From contig JACTMP010000061.1 in NCBI GenBank assembly GCA_014584575.1, positions 1 through 64,000 of the forward strand: a stretch of DNA of 64,000 nt, given 5' to 3'. Of this stretch, positions 51,282 to 60,900 are shown in pieces (position 1 is the first letter of the stretch; every line of letters begins with the position of its first letter). This DNA is from Chloroflexota bacterium. Its GTDB lineage: Bacteria; Chloroflexota; Anaerolineae; Promineifilales; Promineifilaceae. Both the position numbers and the translations under genes were made by a program. The notes beneath the pieces were generated by a model. That model made no database searches. It saw only the letters and a list, made by a program, of their open reading frames with translations, and had not been told where the DNA came from.

Positions 51282-52592
51282 ATGCGAAATTTACGGCCGA
51301 AACAGGTTTTATGGGTGATTTTGGGGGTTTCTGTTTTGCTGCGGCTGGCGGCTGCTTTGTATGTGGGCAATGAGGTTGTCATCTTGCCAGGGACAACCGA
51401 TCAGCTGTCCTATCACAATCTGGGGCTGCGTTTGGTAGGCGGACACGGGTTTACCTTTGGTGAAGCGTGGTGGCCGCTAACTCGGCCAGATGAGCCGACG
51501 GCGCATTGGAGCTTTTTATATTCGCTGTATGTGGCGTTGGTTTACCAGATTTTTGGGCCAAACCCGATTGTGGCGCGGTTGATTCAGGTGGTGGTGGTGG
51601 GAATTTTGCAGCCGTATCTGGCCTATTTGATTGGGCGGCGGTTGTTTAATGAATGGACGGGTGTGGCGGCGGCGGGGCTGACGGCCGTTTACTTTTATTT
51701 CATCTACTATGGCGCCACTTTAATGACCGAGCCGTTTTATATTACAGCTATCCTGGCTTCGTTGTATGTCACCATCTTGATGGCTGCGCCCGATGGGAAA
51801 AGGGGTATCCACTGGGGGCTGCTGCTGGGTTTGCTTTTAGGCATTACGGTATTGCTGCGCCAGTTGTATATGCTGTTTATCCCGTTTCAGTTGCTGTGGC
51901 TGCTGTGGGCGGGGCATAAGGGGCACGGCCGTATTCCCTGGGCGCAAACAATTACAGCCAGTCTGGTCATTGTCGCCATGATTTTACCTTTCACCTTTTA
52001 TAACTATACCCGGTTTGAGCGATTTGTTTTGCTTAACACCAACGCAGGCTACGCTTTTTATTTAGGCAACCACCCCATTTATGGGACGCGCTTTATCCCT
52101 ATTTTGGATGATTATCGGCTGTTAGTCCCCCAGGATGTGCCCATCAATGAACTGGATGAGGCTGCTTTGGATCAGGAGTTCTTGCAGCGTGGAATTGGTT
52201 TTGTGACGGCCGACCCGGTGCGGTATGTGTTGCTTTCCCTGAGCCGGATTCCGTTTTATTTTACGTTCTGGCCGACGGCCGATTCAGGTATGTTGAGTAA
52301 CGTGGCGCGGGTGGGTAGTTTTGGTTTGATGATGCCGTTGATGATTTATGGTGTTTTTCTGGCGGTGCGGCGACAGTGGGGATGGTCGTTGTTGGCCCAG
52401 CCCGTCTTTTTGCTGCTGCTGTTTTGCCTTGTGTACACCGTCGTTCATCTGCTCACCTGGGCGCTCATCCGTTACCGGCTGCCGGTGGATGCGGTTCTGT
52501 TGGTTTTTGCCGGGTATGGTCTGGTAGACCTGGCGGAACGGCTGCTGCCGCGTGTGTTGCCTCAGTTGGTGATGGAGTCTGGGGGGGCTTAA
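51282..52592 (+). CDS. Multi-pass membrane protein, GT39/ArnT-like glycosyltransferase
   Basis: The 436-residue protein has about ten membrane helices. Helix one ends in L-R-L-A-A-A-L-Y, followed by a loop with P-G-T-T-D-Q-L-S-Y-H whose Asp is in the place of the catalytic acid of GT-C enzymes. It should use a polyprenyl-phosphate sugar outside the cytoplasm; the DPM1-like synthase at 13729 could supply the donor. ATG 51282 with GAGAGAGG upstream is preferred to the adjacent GTG at 51279. It has the same general plan as the protein at 12145 but little visible sequence similarity. Confidence 0.7.
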   Translation: MRNLRPKQVLWVILGVSVLLRLAAALYVGNEVVILPGTTDQLSYHNLGLRLVGGHGFTFGEAWWPLTRPDEPTAHWSFLYSLYVALVYQIFGPNPIVARLIQVVVVGILQPYLAYLIGRRLFNEWTGVAAAGLTAVYFYFIYYGATLMTEPFYITAILASLYVTILMAAPDGKRGIHWGLLLGLLLGITVLLRQLYMLFIPFQLLWLLWAGHKGHGRIPWAQTITASLVIVAMILPFTFYNYTRFERFVLLNTNAGYAFYLGNHPIYGTRFIPILDDYRLLVPQDVPINELDEAALDQEFLQRGIGFVTADPVRYVLLSLSRIPFYFTFWPTADSGMLSNVARVGSFGLMMPLMIYGVFLAVRRQWGWSLLAQPVFLLLLFCLVYTVVHLLTWALIRYRLPVDAVLLVFAGYGLVDLAERLLPRVLPQLVMESGGA

Positions 52593-52593
52593 G

Positions 52594-53808
52594 ATGCGGA
52601 TTCTTTATATTGTCCCATACGTGCCTGGTTTGATTCGTTCACGTTCCTATAACCTGATTCACTATTTGCATAAACTGGGCCATGAAGTGACGGTTGTCAC
52701 CTTGCAGAGTAATGAAGGGGAAGGTGCGGATATAGCCCGTCTGGAGAATGAGTGCCATCGGTTGATTGTGTATGATTTGCCGAAGTGGCGCTCTTTGTAC
52801 AACTGTGTGCGGGTGCTGCCTTCGTCACGGCCGTTGCAATCGGTCTACTGCTGGCAGCCGGAAATGGCACAAGGGTTAAGCCGATTACTGGCGGCTGAAA
52901 ACGGCAAACCGCCGTTTGATGTGATCCATGTGGAGCATTTACGCGGGGCGAAATACGGGCTATATCTTAAGGAATTGGGTACGGCCGTGCCCATTGTCTG
53001 GGATAGTGTCGATTGCATCAGTTTTCTCTTTGAGCAGGCCATCAAGCAAACCAAAAGCCAGTTTGGGCGGCTGATCACCAATCTTGATCTAAATCGCACT
53101 CGCCAGTATGAAGGGCACGTGGTCAGCGAATTTGATCGTGTCCTGGTCACATCCCCCATTGATCGCCAAGCTCTATTGGCCTTAGCCTCAGCAGGTAAAC
53201 CAGAGCCATCCGTGATGGTTTTGCCGCAAGGGGTCAATCTGGAGACCTTTTCGCCCGACCGTTACGTTATGCGTGATCCGGCTACCATCGTAGTGACGGG
53301 AAAGATGAGTTACCATGCCAACATTACGATGGTCATGCATTTGGTGGAAGCAATCATGCCGTTGGTATGGCAAGAACGCCCAGATGCTAAATTGATGATA
53401 GTGGGCAAGGATCCTTCTCCGACGGTGCAGAAGCTGGCAGCACAGCCGAATATCATTGTAACGGGTATGGTGCCGGAGTTGGCGCCCTACTTGCAGCAAG
53501 CCACTCTGTCAGTTGCTCCCATTCCATATGCGGCCGGTATGCAAAACAAAGTATTGGAAGCAATGGCCTGCGCCGCGCCCGTTGTGGTTTCGCCGCAGGC
53601 CGCTAAATCATTTACGGCCGTGCCCCATCAGCACTTCCTGGTAGGCGACGGACCAGCGTCGTTTGCGACTCATATCGTCACCTTATTGAACGATCCTCAA
53701 CTTGCCCAAACTCTTGGAGAAAACGGGTACCAATTTGTTAAGTCCCACCATAATTGGAAACAAATTGCCGGCAATCTGGCTGAAATCTACCAATCGCTTA
53801 TCTCCTAA
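52594..53808 (+). CDS. GT4-type glycosyltransferase (Stp1/exosortase-associated-like)
   Basis: The 404-residue protein begins M-R-I-L-Y-I-V-P-Y-V-P-G-L-I-R-S-R-S-Y-N, has the family segment V-W-D-S-V-D-C-I-S near 145, G-K-M-S-Y-H-A-N-I in the C-terminal domain, and the donor site A-P-I-P-Y-A-A-G-M-Q-N-K-V-L-E-A-M. This matches the Stp1-type GT4 enzymes found in many exopolysaccharide loci. It starts one base after the previous stop. The last gene of this transcription block, it is followed by 148 bp with a small TTACAGG/CCTGTAA inverted repeat. Confidence 0.87.
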   Translation: MRILYIVPYVPGLIRSRSYNLIHYLHKLGHEVTVVTLQSNEGEGADIARLENECHRLIVYDLPKWRSLYNCVRVLPSSRPLQSVYCWQPEMAQGLSRLLAAENGKPPFDVIHVEHLRGAKYGLYLKELGTAVPIVWDSVDCISFLFEQAIKQTKSQFGRLITNLDLNRTRQYEGHVVSEFDRVLVTSPIDRQALLALASAGKPEPSVMVLPQGVNLETFSPDRYVMRDPATIVVTGKMSYHANITMVMHLVEAIMPLVWQERPDAKLMIVGKDPSPTVQKLAAQPNIIVTGMVPELAPYLQQATLSVAPIPYAAGMQNKVLEAMACAAPVVVSPQAAKSFTAVPHQHFLVGDGPASFATHIVTLLNDPQLAQTLGENGYQFVKSHHNWKQIAGNLAEIYQSLIS

Positions 53809-53956
53809 ATTTGAAGTTTGCGTGGTTTTAGCTCCGCTTTGACCATAGTCTTATGACCCCAGTCTGTAAGCCAGTTCTTAATCTTACAGGACTACAGTTT
53901 TGCCTGTAAATGAACGTCACCAAAGTCACTGTGTGTATCCTTCGGAGGAGTGAGCA

Positions 53957-55459
53957 TTGCATCCAACAGCTAATTCCCTAGAAAAGTCAATTGGAACTCC
54001 GTTCGATCCATTTGATCAAGTTTCCACTATTTTGCAGCGTAATCAGTGGCGGTTTTTGATTGTAGTTCTCATCACCAACGACTTTTTTATGGTGGGGATG
54101 GCCTTTCTTGCCGCATTTTTTGTGCGATTTAATTCAGATCTTCCTCTATTTGAAGCTGATATAACCCCTGTTTACGAGTTTTATCGTAATGTCAGTCTAT
54201 TTATGAATCCCATTTGGGCGATTGTGTTTTGGGGATTTGGGTTGTATAGCCGACGTAATTTACTGGGGGGAACACAAGAATATTCCCTCGTTTTCAAAGC
54301 TGCCAGCGTCGGCATTATGGCTGTGGTGTTTTTCAGCTTTTTGAAGGTAGATTTTGTGTTAGCGCGTGGCTGGCTGCTGGTTGCCTGGTTGCTGACTTTT
54401 TTGTTTGTGAGTTTTGGCCGATTTTGCATTCGCCGGCTGGTCTATGCCCTAAGGAAGCGAGGCTATTATCTGTCACCCGCTTTGATTGTTGGCGCCAATG
54501 AAGAAGGTAAACTGCTGGGTGAACAGCTCATTGGCTGGCAATCTTCCGGCCTTCATGTATTGGGGTATGTAGATGATCATTTGAAGCCGGGTACGGCCGT
54601 CCACAAACAACTGCAATGCCTGGGTGACACATTACATCTGGACCACTTTATAGCGAAATATGGCGTTGAAGAAATCATCATCGCTACCAGTTCCATGACG
54701 CGCGTGGAGATGTTAAATATCTTCAAGAAATATGGGCTGTTAAGCGGCTTGAACCTCAGACTTTCATCCGGTCTTTTTGAGATTATCACCACCGGCCTGG
54801 AAGTGAAAGAAATGGCCTGTACACCGCTGGTTCGGGTGCAAAAAGTGCGGATGACGGGGTTGGATAGTGTCTTTAAGATGTTGTTGGATTATGCCCTGAT
54901 AGGGTCTGGTATGCTGGTTATTGTCCCGTTAATGTTGATCATTGCCATTATCATTCGGCTGGATTCCCCTGGGCCGGTGATATATCGGCGGCGGGTAATG
55001 GGGATTAACGGCCGTCAATTTGACGCCTATAAATTTCGCACCATGCGCCTGAACGGAGATGAAATACTGGCAGAATACCCGGAATTACAAAAAGAGCTAT
55101 CGGAAAACCATAAACTCAAATATGATCCCCGCATCACGCGTGTTGGTCAATTCTTGCGCAAAGCCAGCCTGGACGAGTTGCCGCAGTTGCTCAATGTCTT
55201 AAAACGGGAAATGTCGCTTGTAGGCCCGCGTATGATCTCGCCTTCAGAGATGGAAAAATATAACGATTGGGCTTTGAATCTATTAACTGTTTTGCCAGGC
55301 ATTACCGGTTTGTGGCAGGTCAGCGGCCGTTCTGATATTTCCTATGATGAAAGAGTCAAGCTAGATATGTATTACATCCGGAACTGGACTATCTGGCTGG
55401 ACATTCAACTATTACTGCAAACTATTCCGGCCATCCTGAAAGGCCGGGGAGCCTATTAG
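53957..55459 (+). CDS. Polyprenyl-phosphate sugar-phosphate transferase (initiating enzyme)
   Basis: The 500-residue protein has four N-terminal helices, a central nucleotide-binding-like region (A-L-I-V-G-A-N-E-E-G-K), one further helix, and the catalytic C-terminal domain with P-V-I-Y-R-R-R-V, Y-K-F-R-T-M, S-L-D-E-L-P-Q-L, L-V-G-P-R and P-G-I-T-G-L-W-Q-V-S-G-R. It transfers a sugar-1-phosphate to undecaprenyl phosphate and so starts repeat-unit assembly (WcaJ/CpsE type). The start is TTG 53957, decided by GGAGGAG about seven bases upstream. It begins a new transcription block with hddA, gmhA and the tyrosine kinase. Confidence 0.93.
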   Translation: MHPTANSLEKSIGTPFDPFDQVSTILQRNQWRFLIVVLITNDFFMVGMAFLAAFFVRFNSDLPLFEADITPVYEFYRNVSLFMNPIWAIVFWGFGLYSRRNLLGGTQEYSLVFKAASVGIMAVVFFSFLKVDFVLARGWLLVAWLLTFLFVSFGRFCIRRLVYALRKRGYYLSPALIVGANEEGKLLGEQLIGWQSSGLHVLGYVDDHLKPGTAVHKQLQCLGDTLHLDHFIAKYGVEEIIIATSSMTRVEMLNIFKKYGLLSGLNLRLSSGLFEIITTGLEVKEMACTPLVRVQKVRMTGLDSVFKMLLDYALIGSGMLVIVPLMLIIAIIIRLDSPGPVIYRRRVMGINGRQFDAYKFRTMRLNGDEILAEYPELQKELSENHKLKYDPRITRVGQFLRKASLDELPQLLNVLKREMSLVGPRMISPSEMEKYNDWALNLLTVLPGITGLWQVSGRSDISYDERVKLDMYYIRNWTIWLDIQLLLQTIPAILKGRGAY

Positions 55460-55511
55460 CAAACCCCATACAATCGGCCGGGCTAATTCCGCCGACAAAA
55501 AAGAGAAGATT

Positions 55512-56492
55512 ATGATTATTGTTCAAACGCCTTTACGTGTGAGTTTTTTTGGCGGGGGGACAGATTTTCCTTCCTATTACTTGCAGGAGGGCGGGTGTGT
55601 TCTAACCACCGCCATTGATAAATATATTTTCGTAACGATTAAGGAGAGGTTTGATCGAAAACTGCGTGTTGGTTGGACAAAAACAGAGATGGTAGATAGC
55701 GTGGATGAAGTTCACCATGAGCTTATCCGGGAGGCGCTACGCATGACCGGTATTCAGGCCGGAGTGGAAATAACTACGATGGGAGATATTCCTTCGGAAG
55801 GCTCAGGTTTGGGTTCATCGGCTACTGTAACTGTCGGTGCTCTCCATGCCATGTATAGCTTGATGGGTGAGTTAGTCCCGGCGGAAAATCTGGCGCGTGA
55901 AGCCTGTCAAATTGAGATTGATATTCTTCAAAAACCCAGTGGTGTTCAGGACCAATATATTGCGGCCTTCGGCGGGTTTCGTTTTATGGAATTTGGTACG
56001 GATGGCTCTGTGAAATCTGAACGTGTGCCCCTGACGCCGGAGCAGCGAAAGAAGCTTAATGAGAACACGATGCTCTTTTTTACTGGCGTTACGCGCCGCT
56101 CGGACACTGTGTTGACGGAACAGAAGCAGAATATCGGCCAAAAGCTATCTGTCTTAAACGAGATGAAACACATCACTTTCACGGCGCGTGAGGAGTTGAT
56201 GGCGGGTAACATGGATGCTATCGGTTATTTATTGCACGAGAGTTGGTTGCTGAAACGTCAGCTTGCCAGCCAGATTAGCAACGGTATGCTGGACGAGATT
56301 TATTGCCTGGCGCGCAAAGCTGGCGCAATTGGCGGCAAAATCTCCGGAGCAGGCGGAGGTGGATTTTTGTTGTTGTATTGTCCTTATGAATGTCAGGATT
56401 CCGTGCGGAATGCTTTAGGCGGGTTACAAGAATTGCAGTTTAAGTTAGAGCCGGATGGTTCAAAAGTCATTTTTAATTATTTGCGGGCTTAG
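55512..56492 (+). CDS. hddA: D-glycero-D-manno-heptose 7-phosphate kinase (GHMP family)
   Basis: The 326-residue protein has the GHMP motif P-S-E-G-S-G-L-G-S-S-A-T (about 94-105), the N-terminal T-P-L-R-V-S-F-F-G-G-G-T-D-F and the C-terminal I-S-G-A-G-G-G-G-F-L. The full pattern fits HddA-type kinases that form heptose-1,7-bisphosphate in the GDP-heptose pathway of S-layer glycans and capsules. The isomerase gmhA follows after 18 bp, which strongly supports the heptose assignment. The phosphatase (gmhB) and nucleotidyltransferase (hddC) genes are not in the window. Confidence 0.9.
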   Translation: MIIVQTPLRVSFFGGGTDFPSYYLQEGGCVLTTAIDKYIFVTIKERFDRKLRVGWTKTEMVDSVDEVHHELIREALRMTGIQAGVEITTMGDIPSEGSGLGSSATVTVGALHAMYSLMGELVPAENLAREACQIEIDILQKPSGVQDQYIAAFGGFRFMEFGTDGSVKSERVPLTPEQRKKLNENTMLFFTGVTRRSDTVLTEQKQNIGQKLSVLNEMKHITFTAREELMAGNMDAIGYLLHESWLLKRQLASQISNGMLDEIYCLARKAGAIGGKISGAGGGGFLLLYCPYECQDSVRNALGGLQELQFKLEPDGSKVIFNYLRA

Positions 56493-56510
56493 GTTGATGG
56501 GAGTAGGTAA

Positions 56511-57110
56511 GTGAACCAACAAATTACGCAATACATTGATGATTTGAAAGAGACGTTGGATGCGTTACCTCTGGACAAGATTTCCAGGGCCATTGATATA
56601 TTGCATGAGGCGCGATTACACGGCCGTCAAATCTTTATCATGGGTAATGGTGGCAGCGCCTCTACGGCCTCTCATTTCGTCTGCGACCTGAGCAAAAACA
56701 CCCGCCAACCCGGTTGGCCTCATTTCAAAGTCATTGGCCTGGCCGATAACATGGCCTCGTTTTCCGCATTTGCCAATGATGAGGGATACACGTCTGTCTT
56801 TGCCCAGCAAATGTCTGCATTTATTCAACCAAATGATATTGTCATTGCGATTTCAACCAGTGGGAATTCACCTAATGTGTTGGCCGGAGTTGCACTGGCA
56901 AACCAGGTCGGCGCTTTTACAATTGGCTTTACAGGCTTCAATGGTGGTGAACTCGGTGCAATGGTTGATCTGGATGTCCATGTGCCCAGCCATTGCATCG
57001 AACACGTTGAAGACATTCATTTAATGTTAGAACATTTGATGGTTACTGCTTTGCGTCAGCACGCGACATTAGCGTTAGAAGTGGACAAAGTGCAACCTGT
57101 AACAGGCTAG
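56511..57110 (+). CDS. gmhA: Sedoheptulose 7-phosphate isomerase (SIS domain)
   Basis: The 199-residue protein has the SIS-domain elements I-M-G-N-G-G-S-A-S-T-A-S-H (about 43-55), the Glu/Asp-containing F-A-N-D-E-G-Y, A-I-S-T-S-G-N-S-P-N (about 113-122) and a late H-L-M-L-E-H helix. It converts sedoheptulose 7-phosphate to D-glycero-D-manno-heptose 7-phosphate, the substrate of HddA encoded just upstream. The start is GTG 56511. The length matches GmhA. It acts in the cytoplasm. Confidence 0.9.
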   Translation: MNQQITQYIDDLKETLDALPLDKISRAIDILHEARLHGRQIFIMGNGGSASTASHFVCDLSKNTRQPGWPHFKVIGLADNMASFSAFANDEGYTSVFAQQMSAFIQPNDIVIAISTSGNSPNVLAGVALANQVGAFTIGFTGFNGGELGAMVDLDVHVPSHCIEHVEDIHLMLEHLMVTALRQHATLALEVDKVQPVTG

Positions 57111-57154
57111 AGTATACTTGGCTAGACTTTGGTTGTTGAGTTAGGCATTTCATT

Positions 57155-58852
57155 ATGGAATTAGAACGGCTTTTTGTAGTGCTTCGGAAGTGGTGGTGGT
57201 TTATGCTATTAGCCATGCTCGTGGCTGGCATATCTAGTTTTTTGGCTGTACGCGAACAGCCAGTCAATTACCAGGCCCGTACGGTATTGATGGTGGGCAA
57301 TGCCCTTAATAACCCCACACCCACTGGCAACGACTTTTCGCTCCCGCAACAACTGGCCGCTTTGTATGCGCCAATTGCAGAATCATCGGCTGTTCGGGAA
57401 CGTACCAAAGAAGTGTTAGGATTAAACTTCTTGCCAGGTTATGTGGCGCGCGCCATGACAAACAGCCCGTTTATTGAAATTGTTGTTACCGATACCAACC
57501 CCGACCGCGCCATGGCAGTGGCTAATGAATTGGCCAATCAACTGATTTTGCAAAGCCCAACCGCCCCGAACGCAGATGATGTCAAACAGGCCGAGTTTGT
57601 AACCAGCCAGTTGGCGGATCTTCAGGCGTCAATTGAAGAAACACAGGATGAAATTCTGGCGAAGCAGAACGAACTTCAAAATGTGACCAGCGCGCGCGAT
57701 ATTGCTACATTGGAAGGGGAAATTGAGGCTCTGCGCAGCAAACTGCGCAGCACACGCGCCATTTATGCGGATTATTTAGTGGGCGCCGGCAGCGGCGCGG
57801 TTAATAGCATCACACGTTTTAGCTCGGCTGATACGGCCGTCCGTGTGGGTTCCAGCAACATGATGACTGTATTGGTCGTCGCCTCCATTGGTTTTGCTCT
57901 GGCCTTTGGTGCTGCTTACCTTTTGGAGTACCTGGACGATACGATTAAAAAGCCGGATGATATAAAGTGGAGTTCAAATTTACAGTCCTTGCCAGGTATT
58001 GGGCGGTATGAGATGGGAAACGCCGAACAAAGCAAACTGATTACACTGACAGACCCCCGATCACCTAATGCTGAATCTTATCGCGCATTACGGACAAACA
58101 TCAAGGCGGCCGTTGAGGATCATTTGAGCGGCACGCTGTTGATTACCAGCGCCCGGCCAGGTGAAGGCAAAAGTGTCACTTCTGCTAATCTGGCTATCGC
58201 TATGGCGCAGCAAGGGCATAATGTTTTGCTCATTGATGCTGACTTGCGCCGGCCGATGCAGCATCACCTGTTTGACTTGCATCGTGAACCGGGGTTGGCA
58301 GATTTGTTGCACGAGCTGAACACAAATGACCAGATTAAGGATATTGAGGGCTTACTAAAGGGTGTATTGCAGCGCACGACAGAACGCCGTCTGGTTCTGT
58401 TGTCATGTGGCACAGTCAAACAGGTGGCTTTTGAACTGCTCAGTTCTGAGATAATGCATAAGATTTTGGAGGCGTTAACACATCGGTTTGATTTTGTGAT
58501 CCTCGATAGCCCACCGGTGTTAGCGGTTTCGGATGCCGCAGGATTAAGTACGCAAGTGGATTATGTGATTATTGTGGGTGAGGCCGGTAGATTGCGACGC
58601 AAGGAACTCCGGGAGGTTGAGAGCCGCTTGCGAAAAGCTAATGCGAATATTATTGGCGTTACGCTCAATCGGCTGAAGCCTCAGAATACAGGTTTTTACT
58701 ATACGTATTATCGAGAATATGTAGAGAAAGATGAAGAAAAGCTGAAGGACGGCCGTCACAAAAAATCTAAAGCTGTTTCCACTGATAAACCAAAAGATGG
58801 TCGCCAGACAGAGCCAATTCCTCCACACCCACAACCGGAAAAGTTGAACTAG
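57155..58852 (+). CDS. Polysaccharide co-polymerase/tyrosine autokinase (Wzc/CpsCD-type fusion)
   Basis: The 565-residue protein joins a Wzz-like chain-length domain (membrane helix about 16-31, coiled coil 145-205, second helix 238-258) to a BY-kinase. The kinase has Walker A A-R-P-G-E-G-K-S (333-340), Walker A' L-L-I-D-A-D-L-R-R-P and Walker B F-V-I-L-D-S-P-P. The Tyr cluster F-Y-Y-T-Y-Y-R-E-Y-V near the end is the likely autophosphorylation tail, followed by a basic, Pro-rich end. It controls polymer length and export. The presence of both this protein and Wzm/Wzt suggests two export modes. A terminator follows directly. Confidence 0.92.
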   Translation: MELERLFVVLRKWWWFMLLAMLVAGISSFLAVREQPVNYQARTVLMVGNALNNPTPTGNDFSLPQQLAALYAPIAESSAVRERTKEVLGLNFLPGYVARAMTNSPFIEIVVTDTNPDRAMAVANELANQLILQSPTAPNADDVKQAEFVTSQLADLQASIEETQDEILAKQNELQNVTSARDIATLEGEIEALRSKLRSTRAIYADYLVGAGSGAVNSITRFSSADTAVRVGSSNMMTVLVVASIGFALAFGAAYLLEYLDDTIKKPDDIKWSSNLQSLPGIGRYEMGNAEQSKLITLTDPRSPNAESYRALRTNIKAAVEDHLSGTLLITSARPGEGKSVTSANLAIAMAQQGHNVLLIDADLRRPMQHHLFDLHREPGLADLLHELNTNDQIKDIEGLLKGVLQRTTERRLVLLSCGTVKQVAFELLSSEIMHKILEALTHRFDFVILDSPPVLAVSDAAGLSTQVDYVIIVGEAGRLRRKELREVESRLRKANANIIGVTLNRLKPQNTGFYYTYYREYVEKDEEKLKDGRHKKSKAVSTDKPKDGRQTEPIPPHPQPEKLN

Positions 58853-58858
58853 CCAATT

Positions 58859-58887
58859 AAAAAGCCCGGCAATTTGCCGGGCTTTTT
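58859..58887 (+). terminator. Rho-independent terminator after the tyrosine kinase gene
   Basis: A GC-rich stem (GCCCGGCA with its complement) with a 3-nt loop, preceded by AAAAA and followed by TTTTT, starts seven bases after the stop. The A and T tracts make it work in both directions. It is the clearest terminator in the window and marks the end of the glycan cluster. Confidence 0.93.
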
Positions 58888-59045
58888 ATCTAGATATTGG
58901 TACCCTACAGGTCAAAGAAAAGACTATTTGGGTTTTCTCATGACGTGCCGGGCACAGGCCAATCGCAAATCGTTGATCGTCAATTCTGTAGTACCTTGAT
59001 ACTATTTCTAACTAAACTTCAACGAACAATGCTTGTCGTTTACCT

Positions 59046-59051
59046 TATAAT
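59046..59051 (+). promoter_or_regulatory. Candidate -10 box (TATAAT) for the CSLREA gene
   Basis: A consensus TATAAT lies 58 bases before the GTG start, in the 257-bp gap after the terminator. No good -35 is found 16-18 bases upstream (the best is an ACGAACA stretch). A small hairpin (GCACAC/GTGTGC, 59072-59086) lies between it and the AAGGAGG ribosome binding site. Confidence 0.35.
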
Positions 59052-59109
59052 CATAGGCGTTTGAGCATTTAGCACACGCTGTGTGCAATAAATGTAAAGG
59101 AGGCAATTC

Positions 59110-60900
59110 GTGAGAGAGAGAACAACCCTATCGAAATTAGTTGTTGTATTAGCTTTTGCCTTATGTTGGGTGGCGCTGCGAGCCCCACAGCCGGCTTATG
59201 CGGCGACGATAACCGTGAACACCACGGCCGATGAGTTTGACGCAGTGCCGAACGCAACCTGTTCGCTGCGCGAGGCAATTCAGTCAGTCAATACGGGTGC
59301 AGACTTTGGGGGCTGTACCATAGTTGGTAGCGGCGGGGTCACCATCAACCTACCGGTAGGTACTTTTACGCTGACCCGTAACGGCGCAAATGAGAACCTC
59401 AATGCAACTGGTGACCTGGATGTTACCAGTGACATAACCCTTGTTGGCGCTGGAGCAACACAAACGAGAATCAACGCGGCTTCTCTCAGCCCTAGAGACC
59501 GTGTTATCCATGTTGTCTCTGGTAATCTTACACTACAAGATCTGACTATCACCGGAGGTGGCGTTGGTAATAATGCCAGTGGTGCGGGGGTCCTGAATCA
59601 AGGAACTTCATTGACTATTGAGAACAGCATTGTTCACACAAATGATAAAACAGGCAGCCCAGGATTTGGCGGCGGTATTGCTCATGAGAGTGGCACATTG
59701 ACTATTCGTAACAGCACAATTCGCAATAACAGCAGTTTTCCGCGCGGTGGTGGAGTGTCCGTAATCAATACGACGACAGCTACAAATATTGAAAACAGCA
59801 CGTTCAACAATAACAGTTGTTTTGATGGCGGGGGCGCAATTTATACTGAGGGGCCTGTCTCTATAAGCAATGTCACGTTTACGGCTAACAACTGTAACCC
59901 AGGTGGGGCAATCCGGACATTCGGGGCATTGGCGGTAGTAACGATTAACAATAGTACATTTTATGCGAATGTTAGCTTGAATGGCTACGCTATTCGTGCG
60001 ACTGATAGCAGTTCTGTAACTGTCCGCAACACGATTTTCACGGGCCATGCAGGCAATAATTGTACGGTTGCTTCTGGTGGCGTTGTGACAGGTTTTGACT
60101 TGCGCAGTAACGACAACACCTGTGGCACGCCGGCAAACGCAGTGACTAACTTTGACACCGTGCTACGCGAGAACGGTGGTCCTACGTTTACCCACTCATT
60201 GCTGCCTGGTAGCAATGCCATAGATACCGGTAATAATACCACGTGTGCAGTCACCGACCAACGCGGTGAAGGCCGGCCGGTAGACTATGATCTCAATGGA
60301 ACTGCTACCTGCGACATTGGCGCTTTTGAGCGGCAGGCGGATGAAACCTTCACGGCTACTGTGGGTGACGCCGCTACAGTAACCTTTGGCGCGACGCTGG
60401 TGACAATTGTGGATAATAACAGTGGGACAAACCCTGGTAATGTGACGGTGACGCGCCACAATCAGCCCCCCGGTGGCGGCACACCCGATGCCGGCGAGAT
60501 GCCGTTCCATGTCAATATCGACGCCGCCACCAGCACTGGACTGGACATCAACCTGACCCTGTGTTACACGGATTGGGAACTGACACATAATACAACGGGC
60601 GTAGTTGAGAATGATTTAACCCTTTACCGGTGGAACAGCGCCCTGTCTGTTTGGGAAGATCAAGGTGTAGATACATTGGACACGACCAATAATTGCGCCA
60701 CGAAGAACAACGTCACCGATCTGAGTAGCTGGACCTTATCTAGCGGTCCGCTGGCGCCAACGGCCGTTTCCCTGATAACCTTCCAGGCGGGTAGTACGTC
60801 ACTTGCCCTGATTAGTATTGGTACGTTACTGGTTCTACTGCTGTTGACGGCTGGCCTGCTTTGCTGGCGAACTCATCGGCCCGCCGGATTGGGTGGATGA
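59110..60900 (+). CDS. Secreted CSLREA-domain beta-helix protein with C-terminal anchor
   Basis: The 596-residue protein has a signal peptide (to about residue 31, P-A-Y-A-A), then I-T-V-N-T-T-A-D-E-F-D and the C-S-L-R-E-A motif (residues 51-56). A parallel beta-helix follows (about 100-400), rich in Asn and in repeats such as I-R-N-S-T-I-R-N-N-S, with the choice-of-anchor-like closing segment. The C-terminus has P-T-A-V-S-L-I-T-F, one membrane helix and a short Arg/His tail. It is a surface protein that may bind glycans; no catalytic site is visible. The start is GTG 59110 with AAGGAGG at ideal distance. Confidence 0.8.
   Translation: MRERTTLSKLVVVLAFALCWVALRAPQPAYAATITVNTTADEFDAVPNATCSLREAIQSVNTGADFGGCTIVGSGGVTINLPVGTFTLTRNGANENLNATGDLDVTSDITLVGAGATQTRINAASLSPRDRVIHVVSGNLTLQDLTITGGGVGNNASGAGVLNQGTSLTIENSIVHTNDKTGSPGFGGGIAHESGTLTIRNSTIRNNSSFPRGGGVSVINTTTATNIENSTFNNNSCFDGGGAIYTEGPVSISNVTFTANNCNPGGAIRTFGALAVVTINNSTFYANVSLNGYAIRATDSSSVTVRNTIFTGHAGNNCTVASGGVVTGFDLRSNDNTCGTPANAVTNFDTVLRENGGPTFTHSLLPGSNAIDTGNNTTCAVTDQRGEGRPVDYDLNGTATCDIGAFERQADETFTATVGDAATVTFGATLVTIVDNNSGTNPGNVTVTRHNQPPGGGTPDAGEMPFHVNIDAATSTGLDINLTLCYTDWELTHNTTGVVENDLTLYRWNSALSVWEDQGVDTLDTTNNCATKNNVTDLSSWTLSSGPLAPTAVSLITFQAGSTSLALISIGTLLVLLLLTAGLLCWRTHRPAGLGG

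Noticed and set aside
34969..53808. Exosortase/PEP-CTERM system, suggested by the GT4 and ligase/amidotransferase types
   Set aside because: No exosortase-like protein and no P-E-P C-terminal motif is found in the window; only the accessory enzyme types resemble it.
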